Shown in pieces: positions 16,244 through 24,645 of a stretch of 64,000 bases of DNA. The position numbers were made by a program, and so were the translations under genes. Within the stretch, counting starts at the first letter, position 1. Every line of letters starts with the position of its first letter. Under the pieces are notes generated by a model, which was not told the origin of the DNA, ran no database searches, and worked only from the letters and a program-made list of their open reading frames with translations. This stretch comes from Bacillota bacterium (GTDB lineage Bacteria; Bacillota; Clostridia; Christensenellales; CAG-138). The DNA is taken from assembly GCA_023455425.1 (NCBI GenBank), contig JAEYCM010000010.1, forward strand, positions 62,001-126,000, given 5' to 3'.

Positions 16244-17754
16244 ATACGAGGAACAACATCAAAGGGCTTCTGATCGTATTCTGCGCCATGTTCGTGGTGC
16301 TGAGCATCTACCTGGTGTACACGGTGGACCAATACGGCACCCGCTGGTTCGCAAGCCCCTACAACACGCGCCTTAACGCGCAAAAGAACAACGTCATCGC
16401 GGGGGATATTCTCGACCGCAACGGCAAGGTGCTCGCCACCACCGATTCGGACGGAGACCGCGTGTATACCGATGACAGCTCAATGAGACGCGCCACCTCC
16501 CACGTGGTGGGAGATAATTACGGGCAGACGTTCGGCGCGGAGAATTTTTTCTCCAAATATTTATTGGGGTTTGACCAGAGCATATTCGAGCGCATTACGG
16601 GCGCGCTTTCAGGGAAGCCTGTCAACGGATCGGACGTGGTGCTGACCATCGACTCTAAACTTTGCGATACCGCCTATGCCGCCATGGACGATTACCGCGG
16701 AGCTGTGGTGGTGATGAACTATAAGACGGGCGAGGTGCTCGCTTCCGTCAGCCAGCCGACGTTTGACCCCAAGTACGTACAGGATTATCTGAACGGCGAG
16801 CGGGAGCTTGATGAAAGCGCCATGGTCAACCGCGTCACCTCCGGGCGGTATACGCCCGGCTCCGTATTCAAAGTGGTCACGGCGCTTGCGGCCATCAAAT
16901 ATCTGCCCGGCGTGACGGAACGGACGTTTACCTGCGACGGCCCTCTTGCCTTTGATGAAAAGACCGGGAAATACCTTCCGAACGTGCATCTTGCGCTGGA
17001 CGAAAGCGGGCAGACGGAGGGCGGGCAGCAGGAAGAAGAGGAAGATCAGGCGGGCATGCTCAAGGGTTACCGCGTGGTACGGGATTATAATGAAGAGTAC
17101 CACGGCGAACTCGACTTAAAGACGGCGTTTGCAAAATCCTGCAACCATGTGTTCGCCCAGCTTGCCATGGAACTTGGGGCGGATCGGCTGGCCCGCGTTG
17201 CAAAAGAGGTCGGCATCGGCGAGGACTTTTTGTTTGACGATATGGTGACCGCCACCGGCAGCTTTGAAAAGGCGAACACAGACGTTAACCTTGCCTGGTC
17301 CGGCGTGGGGCAGTATACGGATTTGGAAACGCCGCTGCACATGTGCATGCTGGCCGCATCCATCGCCAATGACGGCATCATGGTGCAGCCCAAGCTGCTA
17401 AAAGAGGTCAGGTCGGCCATGGGGATTGCCACCCACCAGCTTGCAACGGAGACAGAGCGCAAGGCGATGTCGGCGGCGGAGGCGCAAATCCTCTCCGGGT
17501 TTATGATGGAAACGGTGGAAAGCGGCACGGGGACGAGAGCCGCGGTTTCCGGCGTGACGGTGGCGGGCAAGACGGGTACCGCCGAGGTTTCCTCGGGTGA
17601 GGATGCTCCCAACGCCTGGTTTATTGGCTTTGTGGAGGATGACGAGCATCCTCTTGCCGTGTGCGTGGTACTGGAAAAAGGAGGAAGCGGCGGCAGGTAC
17701 GCCGCGCCCATCGCGGCCAGGGTGATCGAAAAAGCGATTGATTTGGGCTATTAA
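16240..17754 (+). CDS. Class B penicillin-binding protein (transpeptidase)
   Basis: A 504-residue protein with an N-terminal membrane anchor (about 10-28) and a transpeptidase domain. Active-site motifs are SVFK (Ser208), SCN (Ser300) and KTGT (Lys444). The protein is small for the class; it lacks PASTA repeats and the long N-terminal pedestal is reduced, as in PbpA of Actinobacteria and Clostridia. An acidic, Gln/Glu-rich insert lies between the first two motifs (about 257-270). ATG follows AAAGGAGGGG. It works with the SEDS protein upstream. Alternative upstream in-frame ATG at 16165 lacks a site. Confidence 0.92.
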   Translation: MNTRNNIKGLLIVFCAMFVVLSIYLVYTVDQYGTRWFASPYNTRLNAQKNNVIAGDILDRNGKVLATTDSDGDRVYTDDSSMRRATSHVVGDNYGQTFGAENFFSKYLLGFDQSIFERITGALSGKPVNGSDVVLTIDSKLCDTAYAAMDDYRGAVVVMNYKTGEVLASVSQPTFDPKYVQDYLNGERELDESAMVNRVTSGRYTPGSVFKVVTALAAIKYLPGVTERTFTCDGPLAFDEKTGKYLPNVHLALDESGQTEGGQQEEEEDQAGMLKGYRVVRDYNEEYHGELDLKTAFAKSCNHVFAQLAMELGADRLARVAKEVGIGEDFLFDDMVTATGSFEKANTDVNLAWSGVGQYTDLETPLHMCMLAASIANDGIMVQPKLLKEVRSAMGIATHQLATETERKAMSAAEAQILSGFMMETVESGTGTRAAVSGVTVAGKTGTAEVSSGEDAPNAWFIGFVEDDEHPLAVCVVLEKGGSGGRYAAPIAARVIEKAIDLGY

Positions 17755-17935
17755 ACGCAAAGGTATGGATAAGGCGCGCAACGCTTCATAAATTTACCGG
17801 GATTTTATTTTTTTCCTAAAAAGGGGCATGCTAGGCATGTCTCTTTCTGTTTCTGTTGGCAATAAAAGAGAGAGGCGGTTTTGTTGCGTTTACTCGGAAA
17901 GGCCTGCCGGTGGCGCACAAAGGAAGGCGGTTTTC

Positions 17936-18565
17936 TTGCATCCGGTATTCATGATTTTGCTTCTGCTGCTGTTGCTCATAGCCGTAGCGTTGTGGTGGCC
18001 GGTCGAGCTGACGCTTGCGGCCGCTCTTACGCTGCCGCGCGGCGCGGAAGTGAAGCTGCAAGTCCGCTTTTTCCATGGCCTGATCCGTCTCAAATACCGC
18101 CTGCGCGCCAATTTGTATGAGGAGCCTCCCTTGCATGTGCTGCTCTACCAGGGGGAAGAAGCCCCCCGCGTTTTGTGGAAACCCGGGAAGCCGAAAAAGG
18201 GGAAACGCCCCAAGGAAGGCCGCATGAAGCTGCCCTTTGCGCGCATCTGGCGGCATATCCGCATCAAAAAACTGCAGGCGGGCGTCGAGATCGGCGTAAA
18301 AGACGACGCATTTTTGACGGTGCTGCTTACGGGCCTGTTTTCCTCGTTTCTGCAGGCCTCTTATGCGGCTGCGGGCACGGAAAAACGGGACGCACCGCTG
18401 GAGCTGCATTTGACGCCGGAATTTTCAAAAGACAGTTTTCGGCTAAATTTGGAAGGCATAGCCTGCTGTCCGCCCGTCCATATTATTAGCGCCATCCTTA
18501 TATGGCATTTGAAGAACAGAAAGGGGCAAGCAACAGTATGGCGCATCCTATCGAAAACATCATGA
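17936..18565 (+). CDS. DUF2953 family membrane protein
   Basis: A protein of about 209 residues with one N-terminal membrane helix (residues about 4-25) and a soluble part resembling DUF2953: VELTLAAALTLPRGAEVKLQVRF and FHGLIRLKYR. Bacillus YtfI is the reference member; its role is unknown, but it is linked to YtfJ and sporulation. The TTG at 17936 is used because AGGAAGG precedes it at 8 bases; longer frames up to 17828 have no ribosome site. It overlaps ytfJ by 28 bases. A basic, low-complexity loop (GKPKKGKRPKEGR) sits in the middle. Confidence 0.8.
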   Translation: MHPVFMILLLLLLLIAVALWWPVELTLAAALTLPRGAEVKLQVRFFHGLIRLKYRLRANLYEEPPLHVLLYQGEEAPRVLWKPGKPKKGKRPKEGRMKLPFARIWRHIRIKKLQAGVEIGVKDDAFLTVLLTGLFSSFLQASYAAAGTEKRDAPLELHLTPEFSKDSFRLNLEGIACCPPVHIISAILIWHLKNRKGQATVWRILSKTS

Positions 18566-19005
18566 AGACCACTATGGAACAGCTCAAAGAAATGGTGGAC
18601 GTCAACACCATTGTGGGCGATCCTGTTATGACGGGCAGCGATACGGTCATCATCCCCGTATCCCGCGTATGCCTGGGGTTCCTTTCCGGCGGCGGCGAGT
18701 ACGGACCCACCAAGACTTCGCGGCGCGACCAGGGAGAACAGGAGGAAGGGCGATTCCCGTTTGCCGGTACTTCCATCGGCGGCTTAAACCTTACGCCAAT
18801 GGCATTTTTGGCCATTACCGACGGCGTAGTGCATGTGCTGCCCGCAAATTACAGCTGCACGCTCGACCGCATTATTGAAATGGTACCCGAAACCATCCGC
18901 GAGGTGGACCGTCTGATCAAGCAGGCCTCCTGCCAGCAAGAGAACGGCAATACCTCCTCAGACGCTTCGAGCAGCACCAACGATACGTCCTACGCGCAGG
19001 GATAA
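18538..19005 (+). CDS. ytfJ: GerW family sporulation protein YtfJ
   Basis: A protein of about 155 residues with the YtfJ core: VDVNTIVGDPV near residue 22, then IPVSRVCLGFLSGGGEYG and the C-terminal VHVLP-type segment. In Bacillus it is made in the forespore and affects germination (family knowledge). Here the DUF2953-ytfJ pair is kept, which suggests a spore-forming ancestor or member. The start is set at 18538 by comparison with Bacillus YtfJ, which begins MxxHPI; an in-frame ATG at 18502 is possible. A Ser/Thr/Gln-rich tail ends the protein. Confidence 0.88.
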   Translation: MAHPIENIMKTTMEQLKEMVDVNTIVGDPVMTGSDTVIIPVSRVCLGFLSGGGEYGPTKTSRRDQGEQEEGRFPFAGTSIGGLNLTPMAFLAITDGVVHVLPANYSCTLDRIIEMVPETIREVDRLIKQASCQQENGNTSSDASSSTNDTSYAQG

Positions 19006-19028
19006 CCTCCGGGCGGCGCAAAGGCTCT

Positions 19029-20150
19029 ATGAAGTTGATACGTTGGCTGCTTCTGTTGCTGGCTTTCACGTTCCTGTTTGGCATCGCGTCGCCCGCGTTT
19101 GCGGCGACGCCCAGCGTGGGCGCGTCCGGCGCGGTTTTGATGGATGCAAAAACAAAGCGCGTGCTGTTCGCGCAAAACGCCCATGCGCAGCTGCCGATGG
19201 CCAGTACCACAAAGATTATGACGGCGCTCATTGCGCTTGAAACATGCGCGCTCGATACTGTCGTTACCGTACCCAAGGAAGCATACGGCATGGAAGGTTC
19301 CAGCATCTACCTGAACAATGGGGAGAAAATCAAGATTGAGGATCTCCTTTACGGGCTGATGCTTTCCTCGGGCAACGACGCCGCAGTGACGCTCGCCATT
19401 CATATAGGCGGTTCGGTGGAAGGCTTTGCGCAGATTATGAACAACCGCGCCAAGGAGCTTGGGTGTACCAATACCAATTTTGTCACGCCCAACGGGCTTC
19501 ACGACCAGGCACACTATACCTCCGCGTATGATCTTGCCTTGATTGCAAGCACTGCCATGCAAAATCCGGCTTTCCGGGAGATTGTTTCCGCAAAGTACTG
19601 GAAGACCACCTCCGGCGATATCACACGTACGTTTAAAAACAAAAACAAGATCCTTTGGCAGTACGAAGGCGGCAACGGCATCAAAACCGGCTTTACCAAG
19701 GCCGCGGGCCGCTGCCTTGCCTTTTCCGCCGAGCGGGACGGCAATACTCTGGTAGGCATCGTGTTGAATTGCCCGGATATGTGGAACGATGCGAAAGCCA
19801 TGCTCAATTACGGCTTTGCGGATTACACATGGAAGCCGTATGCGACGGCAGGGGATACCGTGGCAACGCTTACGGTCAACCGGGGCATGAAAAACAGCTT
19901 GGAAATACAGGCCAAAGAGGATATACTGATTCCAATGCGCCAGGAGGAACCCGCGGACGCTGTGACGCTCAAAGTCGTCAGTCCACAGACATTGGAAGCG
20001 CCTGTTTACGAGGGCCAGGTGGTCGGTATGCTTGAAGCGTGGGGCGATGGGAAACTTCTTGTTTCCGTTCCGCTGATCGCTTCGGATACGGTTCTGCGCA
20101 AGGAGTTCCCATATTATCTATGGGAGATTGCGCGGGAATGGACCGCTTAA
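19029..20150 (+). CDS. dacF: D-alanyl-D-alanine carboxypeptidase (penicillin-binding protein 5/DacF type)
   Basis: A 373-residue exported serine peptidase that trims the terminal D-Ala from peptidoglycan stems. It has a signal peptide ending PAFAA, then STTK (Ser59-Lys62), SGN (114-116) and KTG (219-221). The C-terminal DacA-like beta domain (from about 270) is present. ATG is preceded by AAAGG, a modest site. It follows ytfJ by 23 bases, so it may belong to the same unit, which suggests a role linked to sporulation or envelope maintenance. Dac subtype is inferred. Confidence 0.92.
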   Translation: MKLIRWLLLLLAFTFLFGIASPAFAATPSVGASGAVLMDAKTKRVLFAQNAHAQLPMASTTKIMTALIALETCALDTVVTVPKEAYGMEGSSIYLNNGEKIKIEDLLYGLMLSSGNDAAVTLAIHIGGSVEGFAQIMNNRAKELGCTNTNFVTPNGLHDQAHYTSAYDLALIASTAMQNPAFREIVSAKYWKTTSGDITRTFKNKNKILWQYEGGNGIKTGFTKAAGRCLAFSAERDGNTLVGIVLNCPDMWNDAKAMLNYGFADYTWKPYATAGDTVATLTVNRGMKNSLEIQAKEDILIPMRQEEPADAVTLKVVSPQTLEAPVYEGQVVGMLEAWGDGKLLVSVPLIASDTVLRKEFPYYLWEIAREWTA

Positions 20151-20181
20151 AATATCAGCAACGGATGGTTGGGGGAAAAGG

Positions 20182-20907
20182 ATGCGGTTACAGAAGTTTA
20201 TGGCTCAGGCGGGTGTCGCGTCGAGACGCCAGTGCGAGGAATACATACGCGAAGGCCGCGTGAAGATCAATGGGGAAGTGGCAACCATCGGCAGCACGGT
20301 GGACGAGGCGCACGACGCGGTAACATTTGACGGCGCGCCGCTCCTGCAGGAAGACAAGCGCGTCGTGCTTTTGTTTTATAAGCCGCGCGGCGTTGTTTCC
20401 ACCAGCAGCGATCCCGAGGGCAGGAAGACCGTGCAGGCCTATTTTACCGAGTTCCCGCAAAGGCTCTATAATGTGGGGCGGCTTGACATCAATTCGGAAG
20501 GTCTGCTGATCATGACCAATGACGGCAGCCTTGCCCAGACGATGACGCACCCAAAATATAAGATAGAAAAGACGTATTACGCCGTGTGCGACGGCACGCT
20601 GCTGCCTGAGGAAGCGGAGCAGTTAAGAAACGGCGTCCGGCTTTCGGACGGCATGACGCTGCCCGCCAAAGTGGAGCGCGTCCGCCCCACAAAGACGGGG
20701 CATACGAGTATGCTTATCACCATTCGGGAAGGGCGAAACCGCCAGGTGCGGCGCATGCTGGAAGCGGTTGGGCATAAGACCATGCTATTAAAGCGTGAGC
20801 GCGTCGGCGCGCTTAGCTTAGGCGGCCTCAAACCGGGAGAGTGGCGGTATGTAACGAAAGAGGAACTCGCGTGGATGGCTGCGCTCTTATCCGACGATAA
20901 AAAATGA
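20182..20907 (+). CDS. rluB: RluB/RsuA family pseudouridine synthase
   Basis: A 241-residue protein with an N-terminal S4 domain (1-48: MRLQKFMAQAGVASRR) and the RsuA-type catalytic segment GRLDINSEGLLIMTND with catalytic Asp102, followed by EGRNRQVRRML. It modifies 23S or 16S rRNA. The start at 20182 fits the family; an upstream in-frame ATG at 20128 has no site. GGGGGAAAAGG precedes it. A terminator follows 27 bases after the stop. Confidence 0.9.
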   Translation: MRLQKFMAQAGVASRRQCEEYIREGRVKINGEVATIGSTVDEAHDAVTFDGAPLLQEDKRVVLLFYKPRGVVSTSSDPEGRKTVQAYFTEFPQRLYNVGRLDINSEGLLIMTNDGSLAQTMTHPKYKIEKTYYAVCDGTLLPEEAEQLRNGVRLSDGMTLPAKVERVRPTKTGHTSMLITIREGRNRQVRRMLEAVGHKTMLLKRERVGALSLGGLKPGEWRYVTKEELAWMAALLSDDKK

Positions 20908-20933
20908 TTATAACGGGGGGAGATCATCCGCAA

Positions 20934-20972
20934 CGGACGGCGCACAAAAATGGTTGGCGCGGTCCGTTTTTT
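20934..20972 (+). terminator. Terminator after rluB
   Basis: CGGACGGCGC (20934-20943) pairs with GCGCGGTCCG (20957-20966) with one mismatch, ending in six T. Confidence 0.75.
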
Positions 20973-21135
20973 CGCATAAGAACGAGAAAATACGCTTGAT
21001 ATCGATGGAGATATGGTGTTAAAATGATTTTATATTAAAATGCGGAAATTTTGGATTGTGTCGCCATCGGCAATAATTCCAATCGAACTTATCCTGTCTA
21101 GTCATAACAAAATCTTTGAATTGGAGGTGAAAATA

Positions 21136-21567
21136 TTGGGAATGAAAAGCTTTTTTCGCCGATTGTTTGGCAAAAAGGCGGATGAGACTCCCGTAGCGAC
21201 TTTGGCGGCGGCGGATGTGCCTGTTCGCCCGGAGCCGATTGCAAACAGGCCGCAGTTCGTCGCCGCGATTGCCTCCGCCATCGCCATGGAGATGGGAACG
21301 GACGTAAGCGGTCTTCGAATTCATTCCATCCGGCGCGTGGGCGCGGCCGATCCCAACCGCGGCGCGTTTGTTGCGGCAGTTTCCGCAGCCATCGCCACGC
21401 AGATGGGAACGGACGTAAGCGGTCTTCGCATCCATTCAATCCGCCCCGTTGCACCGCGTGCCCATAACCGGGGCGAATTTGTAGCGGTCATTGCCGCCGC
21501 GCTTGCGGAGCAGATGGGCAGGGATGTAAATGGCCTTCGAATCCATTCCATCCGTCAGGTATCATGA
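21136..21567 (+). CDS. OadG-like triple-repeat protein
   Basis: A protein of about 143 residues. After a basic start (KSFFRRLFGKK) come three tandem units of about 35 residues, each ending MG-DV-GLRIHSIR. The unit resembles the small segment found at the C-terminus of OadG-type decarboxylase gamma subunits (VAAIxxAIA...RIRSIRRV). No membrane helix is present, unlike true OadG. The gene lies directly before the biotin carrier and oadA, so a scaffold or carrier-docking role in that complex is likely but not proven. The TTG at 21136 is chosen for its spacing to GGAGGTGA; ATG at 21142 is the alternative. Three repeats and no anchor are unusual. Confidence 0.6.
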   Translation: MGMKSFFRRLFGKKADETPVATLAAADVPVRPEPIANRPQFVAAIASAIAMEMGTDVSGLRIHSIRRVGAADPNRGAFVAAVSAAIATQMGTDVSGLRIHSIRPVAPRAHNRGEFVAVIAAALAEQMGRDVNGLRIHSIRQVS

Positions 21568-21622
21568 AGACTCTATAACAACATGTCATATAGACGCGAA
21601 AAGTAAAGCAGGAGGAAAAACG

Positions 21623-22015
21623 ATGCGTAAGTTTCTTGTGAATGTGAACGGCACTTCCTACGAGGTATTGGTAGAAGAGATTTCCGGCGCAGCAGCCCCC
21701 GTGGCGGCTCCTGCGGCCGCATCCAACTTTGTGGCGGCTCCCCCCGCTACGCCCGCTCCCGCGCCTGCAGCGGCGCCCGCTCCGGTTGCGGCTGCGGCAG
21801 GGCAGACAAGTGTTTCTGCGCCCATGCCCGGCACCATACTCTCCGTGAGCGTGAAGCCCGGCGATACCGTCAAGCGCAATCAGGTGCTTATGGTTTTGGA
21901 AGCCATGAAGATGGAAAACGAGATCGTCGCTCCCGTGGAGGGCGTGGTTGTTGGCGTCAATGTTGCGGGCGGCCAGGCTGTCAACACCGGCGAGCCGCTC
22001 TGCGTCATCGGCTAA
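21623..22015 (+). CDS. Biotin carboxyl carrier protein (biotin/lipoyl attachment domain)
   Basis: A 130-residue carrier. A short N-terminal segment (MRKFLVNVNGTSYEV) is followed by an Ala/Pro linker of about 40 residues (23-60) and a C-terminal biotinyl domain with VLEAMKMENEI, the biotinylated Lys being K96. It carries CO2 between partners of a biotin-dependent decarboxylase or transcarboxylase. It lies between the triple-repeat protein and oadA. ATG follows GGAGG. Typical for the small GcdC/MmdC-like carriers. Confidence 0.92.
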   Translation: MRKFLVNVNGTSYEVLVEEISGAAAPVAAPAAASNFVAAPPATPAPAPAAAPAPVAAAAGQTSVSAPMPGTILSVSVKPGDTVKRNQVLMVLEAMKMENEIVAPVEGVVVGVNVAGGQAVNTGEPLCVIG

Positions 22016-22108
22016 AAAACGGGTAGAAGTAAAGTGGGACGCAGCTGTTAGCGCTGCGGACCGTTGCGGCGCATCCGCCGCAAAAACCGTGAAAGGAGGA
22101 ACCCACGA

Positions 22109-23581
22109 TTGGCTAAAAAAGTATTCATTACCGATACCATACTGCGCGACGCGCACCAGTCTCAGGCCGCGACCCGAATGCGCACGGAAGACATGCTTCC
22201 CGCATGTGAAATACTCGACAGCGTTGGGTATTGGTCTTTGGAGTGCTGGGGCGGCGCGACATTCGATAGCTGCCTGCGTTTCCTCAACGAGGATCCTTGG
22301 GAGCGTTTGAGAAAGCTCAAGAAGGCGCTACCCAATACCAAGCTGCAGATGCTCTTCCGCGGCCAGAATATTTTGGGCTACAAGCATTATGCGGACGATG
22401 TGGTGGAGCAATTTTGCCGCAAAGCCATTGAGAACGGCATCGACGTCGTGCGCATATTCGACGCGCTCAACGACACCAGAAACCTGGAAGCCGCCATCAA
22501 GTATACCAAGAAATACGGCGGTATCTGCGAACCCGCCATCAGCTACACGATAAGCCCCGTCCACAACGAGGATTATTTTGTGAAGCTCGCAAAAGAGCTT
22601 GTGCAAATGGGCGCCGACGTCATCTGCATCAAGGATATGGCGAACCTGCTGCTGCCGTACGACGCGTATTCCCTGGTAAAACGCCTCAAGGCGGAAGTGA
22701 ACGTTCCCATCCACCTGCATACGCACAATACCACCGGCACGGGCGATATGACGTATCTCATGGCCGTGCAGGCGGGCGTGGACATTGTGGACTGCGCGCT
22801 TTCTCCCATGGGTAACGGCACCGCGCAGCCCGCCACAGAGCCGCTCGTCGCCACCCTCAAGGGTACGGAATACGACACGGGCCTTGACCTTAACAAGCTT
22901 GCAAAGGCAGCGACCCATTTCAGGGGCGTTGCGGAAAAGCTCAAGAAAGAGGGCAACCTCGATCCCAAGGTGTTGAGCGTGGACGTCAACACGCTTCTTT
23001 ACCAGGTACCCGGCGGCATGCTTAGTAACCTCATTTCCCAGCTCAAGCAGGCGAATGCGGAGGATAAGTATTACCAGGTACTCGAAGAGATTCCCCGCGT
23101 GCGCGAGGAGTTCGGTTACCCGCCGCTCGTCACGCCCACCAGCCAGATCGTAGGCTCGCAGGCGGTGCTCAATGTCATCTCGGGTGAACGCTATAAGACG
23201 TTCTCCAAAGAGTCGAAGGCGCTCCTGCACGGCGAATACGGCATGCTTCCCGGCAAGGTCAATGAAGAAGTAAGGCGCAAGGCGATCGGGGATGAGGAAG
23301 TCATCACCTGCCGCCCGGCCGATCTTTTAAAGCCGGAACTTGACAGCTACCGCGAGGAAATCAAGGACATTATGGAGCAGGAAGAGGACGTATTGAGTTA
23401 CGCGCTGTTCCCGCAGGTCGCCATGAAGTTCTTTGAAGCGCGCAAGGCTGCAAAATCCGGCGTGCCGGCGGCTCCCGTACCGTCTCCCGCTCCTGCAGCG
23501 GTTCCTGCCGCGGCGGCTCCCGCACCGGCAAAATCGCCTGAAGGCGTGACGGTGCTTTATGTGGAGGATCTTACCGCATAA
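22109..23581 (+). CDS. oadA: Oxaloacetate/pyruvate carboxyltransferase subunit (OadA/PycB-like)
   Basis: A 490-residue carboxyltransferase. The HMGL-like barrel begins ITDTILRDAHQSQAATRM (metal-ligand Asp14), has the carbamylated-Lys site CIKDMANLL (Lys175) and HLHTHN (His204 and His206 bind metal). After the barrel come the PycA/OadA helical domain and a Pro/Ala-rich tail of about 30 residues. In most relatives this tail leads to a biotinyl domain; here it ends in a short VTVLYVEDLTA and no AMKM, so the carrier is the separate upstream gene. TTG start at 22109 with AAAGGAGG. No OadB pump subunit is present in the window, so the partner is elsewhere. Confidence 0.88.
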   Translation: MAKKVFITDTILRDAHQSQAATRMRTEDMLPACEILDSVGYWSLECWGGATFDSCLRFLNEDPWERLRKLKKALPNTKLQMLFRGQNILGYKHYADDVVEQFCRKAIENGIDVVRIFDALNDTRNLEAAIKYTKKYGGICEPAISYTISPVHNEDYFVKLAKELVQMGADVICIKDMANLLLPYDAYSLVKRLKAEVNVPIHLHTHNTTGTGDMTYLMAVQAGVDIVDCALSPMGNGTAQPATEPLVATLKGTEYDTGLDLNKLAKAATHFRGVAEKLKKEGNLDPKVLSVDVNTLLYQVPGGMLSNLISQLKQANAEDKYYQVLEEIPRVREEFGYPPLVTPTSQIVGSQAVLNVISGERYKTFSKESKALLHGEYGMLPGKVNEEVRRKAIGDEEVITCRPADLLKPELDSYREEIKDIMEQEEDVLSYALFPQVAMKFFEARKAAKSGVPAAPVPSPAPAAVPAAAAPAPAKSPEGVTVLYVEDLTA

Positions 23582-23600
23582 AAATCATATGTTGTTAACC

Positions 23601-23627
23601 AGTAAGGCGGGGATTCCCCGCCTTACT
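23601..23627 (+). terminator. Strong hairpin after oadA
   Basis: A perfect 12-bp stem (23601-23612 with 23616-23627) and a 3-nt loop. No T-run follows, so it may stabilise the 3' end or act as a factor-dependent terminator. Confidence 0.5.
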
Positions 23628-23950
23628 GCGTTACAGCTATATGGAGAGATGCGCAGGCCTCGACCTGCAGGAAACGCTGTTACGAACGGGGTGCATGCGG
23701 CATCATCATTCCGTCCAGGCGGCTGGTTGTGTAGATTTGGATATCTATACCAATCTGCAATCAAGTTCACAGAATGGCCTGATGTGGCGCAAACGGCCAT
23801 TTTGGGCCGGGCTTCCGGCGTTTGAAAAGGTAACAGCGCCAGGATTTTAAGGAATTCTTCATTTTGCTTAAGTGAAATCCATGTGGCTGTTTTGGCTATA
23901 TTGCGGTATACTATTGCAGGAAGGCAATTTTAGGATGGCAGGTAGACTAC
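23628..23950 (+). other. Intergenic region before pgsA
   Basis: No gene with a ribosome site and family match is seen in about 320 bases. There are short open frames without support. A TATACT box in the sequence GCGGTATACT just before pgsA is a possible -10, but a matching -35 was not clear. Nothing else is recognised. Confidence 0.4.
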
Positions 23951-24526
23951 ATGAGGCATATCCCGAACATACTCTCTGGGCTGCGCATCGGCATGGTGGG
24001 CGTATTTGTATATTTCTTTCAGAACGACAGATATTATGCCGCGCTGGGTACCTATGTGCTTGCCGTGCTGACGGATACGCTGGACGGTTACCTTGCCCGC
24101 CACAACAACTGGATTACGGATGTCGGCAAGGTGCTCGATCCTCTGGCGGACAAGCTTATGCTCATTACCGCGCTCATCTGTTTTTGCATGAAGGCGTGGG
24201 TTCCCGTCTGGCTGGTGGCGGTTGTGGTGGCAAAGGAACTTATTATGATCATTGGCGGCGCGCTCCTTTGGAAAAAGGAGATCGTTGTTTATGCGGATTG
24301 GTTCGGCAAATTTGCTACGGGCTTCTTTAATGCGGGCGTGGTCGCCACGCTGGCCAAGCGGTTTTGGCCGTGGATCCGGTACTGGAACATCGTACTGTTG
24401 TCTATTGCCATGGTGCTGGGTATCATTGCGCTTGTCCATTACGCGCAGAAGAACGTATTTGGTAAAAAGCAAATCGCCGGAGAAACGCCCGGGGATAGCG
24501 CAAGCCCCGCAAAAAACGCGGAATAG
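23951..24526 (+). CDS. pgsA: CDP-diacylglycerol-glycerol-3-phosphate 3-phosphatidyltransferase
   Basis: A 191-residue membrane enzyme with several membrane helices that makes phosphatidylglycerol phosphate, the first step to anionic lipids. The CDP-alcohol phosphatidyltransferase signature D-G-x2-A-R-x8-G-x3-D-x3-D is present as DGYLARHNN...GKVLDPLADK (from about residue 44). ATG at 23951 with a GCAGG site. PgsA is preferred to PssA or cardiolipin synthase because of the length and the N-terminus MRHIPNILSGLRI. It precedes the yceD-rpmF unit by more than 100 bases with its own promoter, so it is likely separate. Confidence 0.88.
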   Translation: MRHIPNILSGLRIGMVGVFVYFFQNDRYYAALGTYVLAVLTDTLDGYLARHNNWITDVGKVLDPLADKLMLITALICFCMKAWVPVWLVAVVVAKELIMIIGGALLWKKEIVVYADWFGKFATGFFNAGVVATLAKRFWPWIRYWNIVLLSIAMVLGIIALVHYAQKNVFGKKQIAGETPGDSASPAKNAE

Positions 24527-24564
24527 GCCAGATGCCGGACGCACGGCCTTCACGGTGAAAAAAC

Positions 24565-24604
24565 TGCCGCATGGACCAAGTTTTCGTTGACAAACCATGC
24601 GGCA
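24565..24604. promoter_or_regulatory. Inverted repeat overlapping the yceD promoter
   Basis: TGCCGCATGG (24565-24574) pairs with CCATGCGGCA (24595-24604). The right arm lies in the spacer of the TTGACA promoter. On the minus strand the stem is followed by TTTTTT, so it may also be a terminator for antisense transcripts. Operator role is inferred. Confidence 0.4.
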
Positions 24605-24615
24605 ATCGATAAAAT
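24587..24615 (+). promoter_or_regulatory. Strong sigma-A promoter for yceD-rpmF
   Basis: TTGACA at 24587-24592, 17-base spacer, TAAAAT at 24610-24615. Confidence 0.8.
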
Positions 24616-24645
24616 AAACGATGGTTGACTTTGGAGGAAGACCCT

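Noticed and set aside
20908..21135. Possible start at 21040 for the OadG-like protein
   Set aside because: The added residues are AT-rich, without a ribosome site, and a strong GGAGGTGA lies right before the TTG at 21136.
23628..23950. Candidate riboswitch or small RNA upstream of pgsA
   Set aside because: Only isolated short stems were seen and no known riboswitch core could be recognised.
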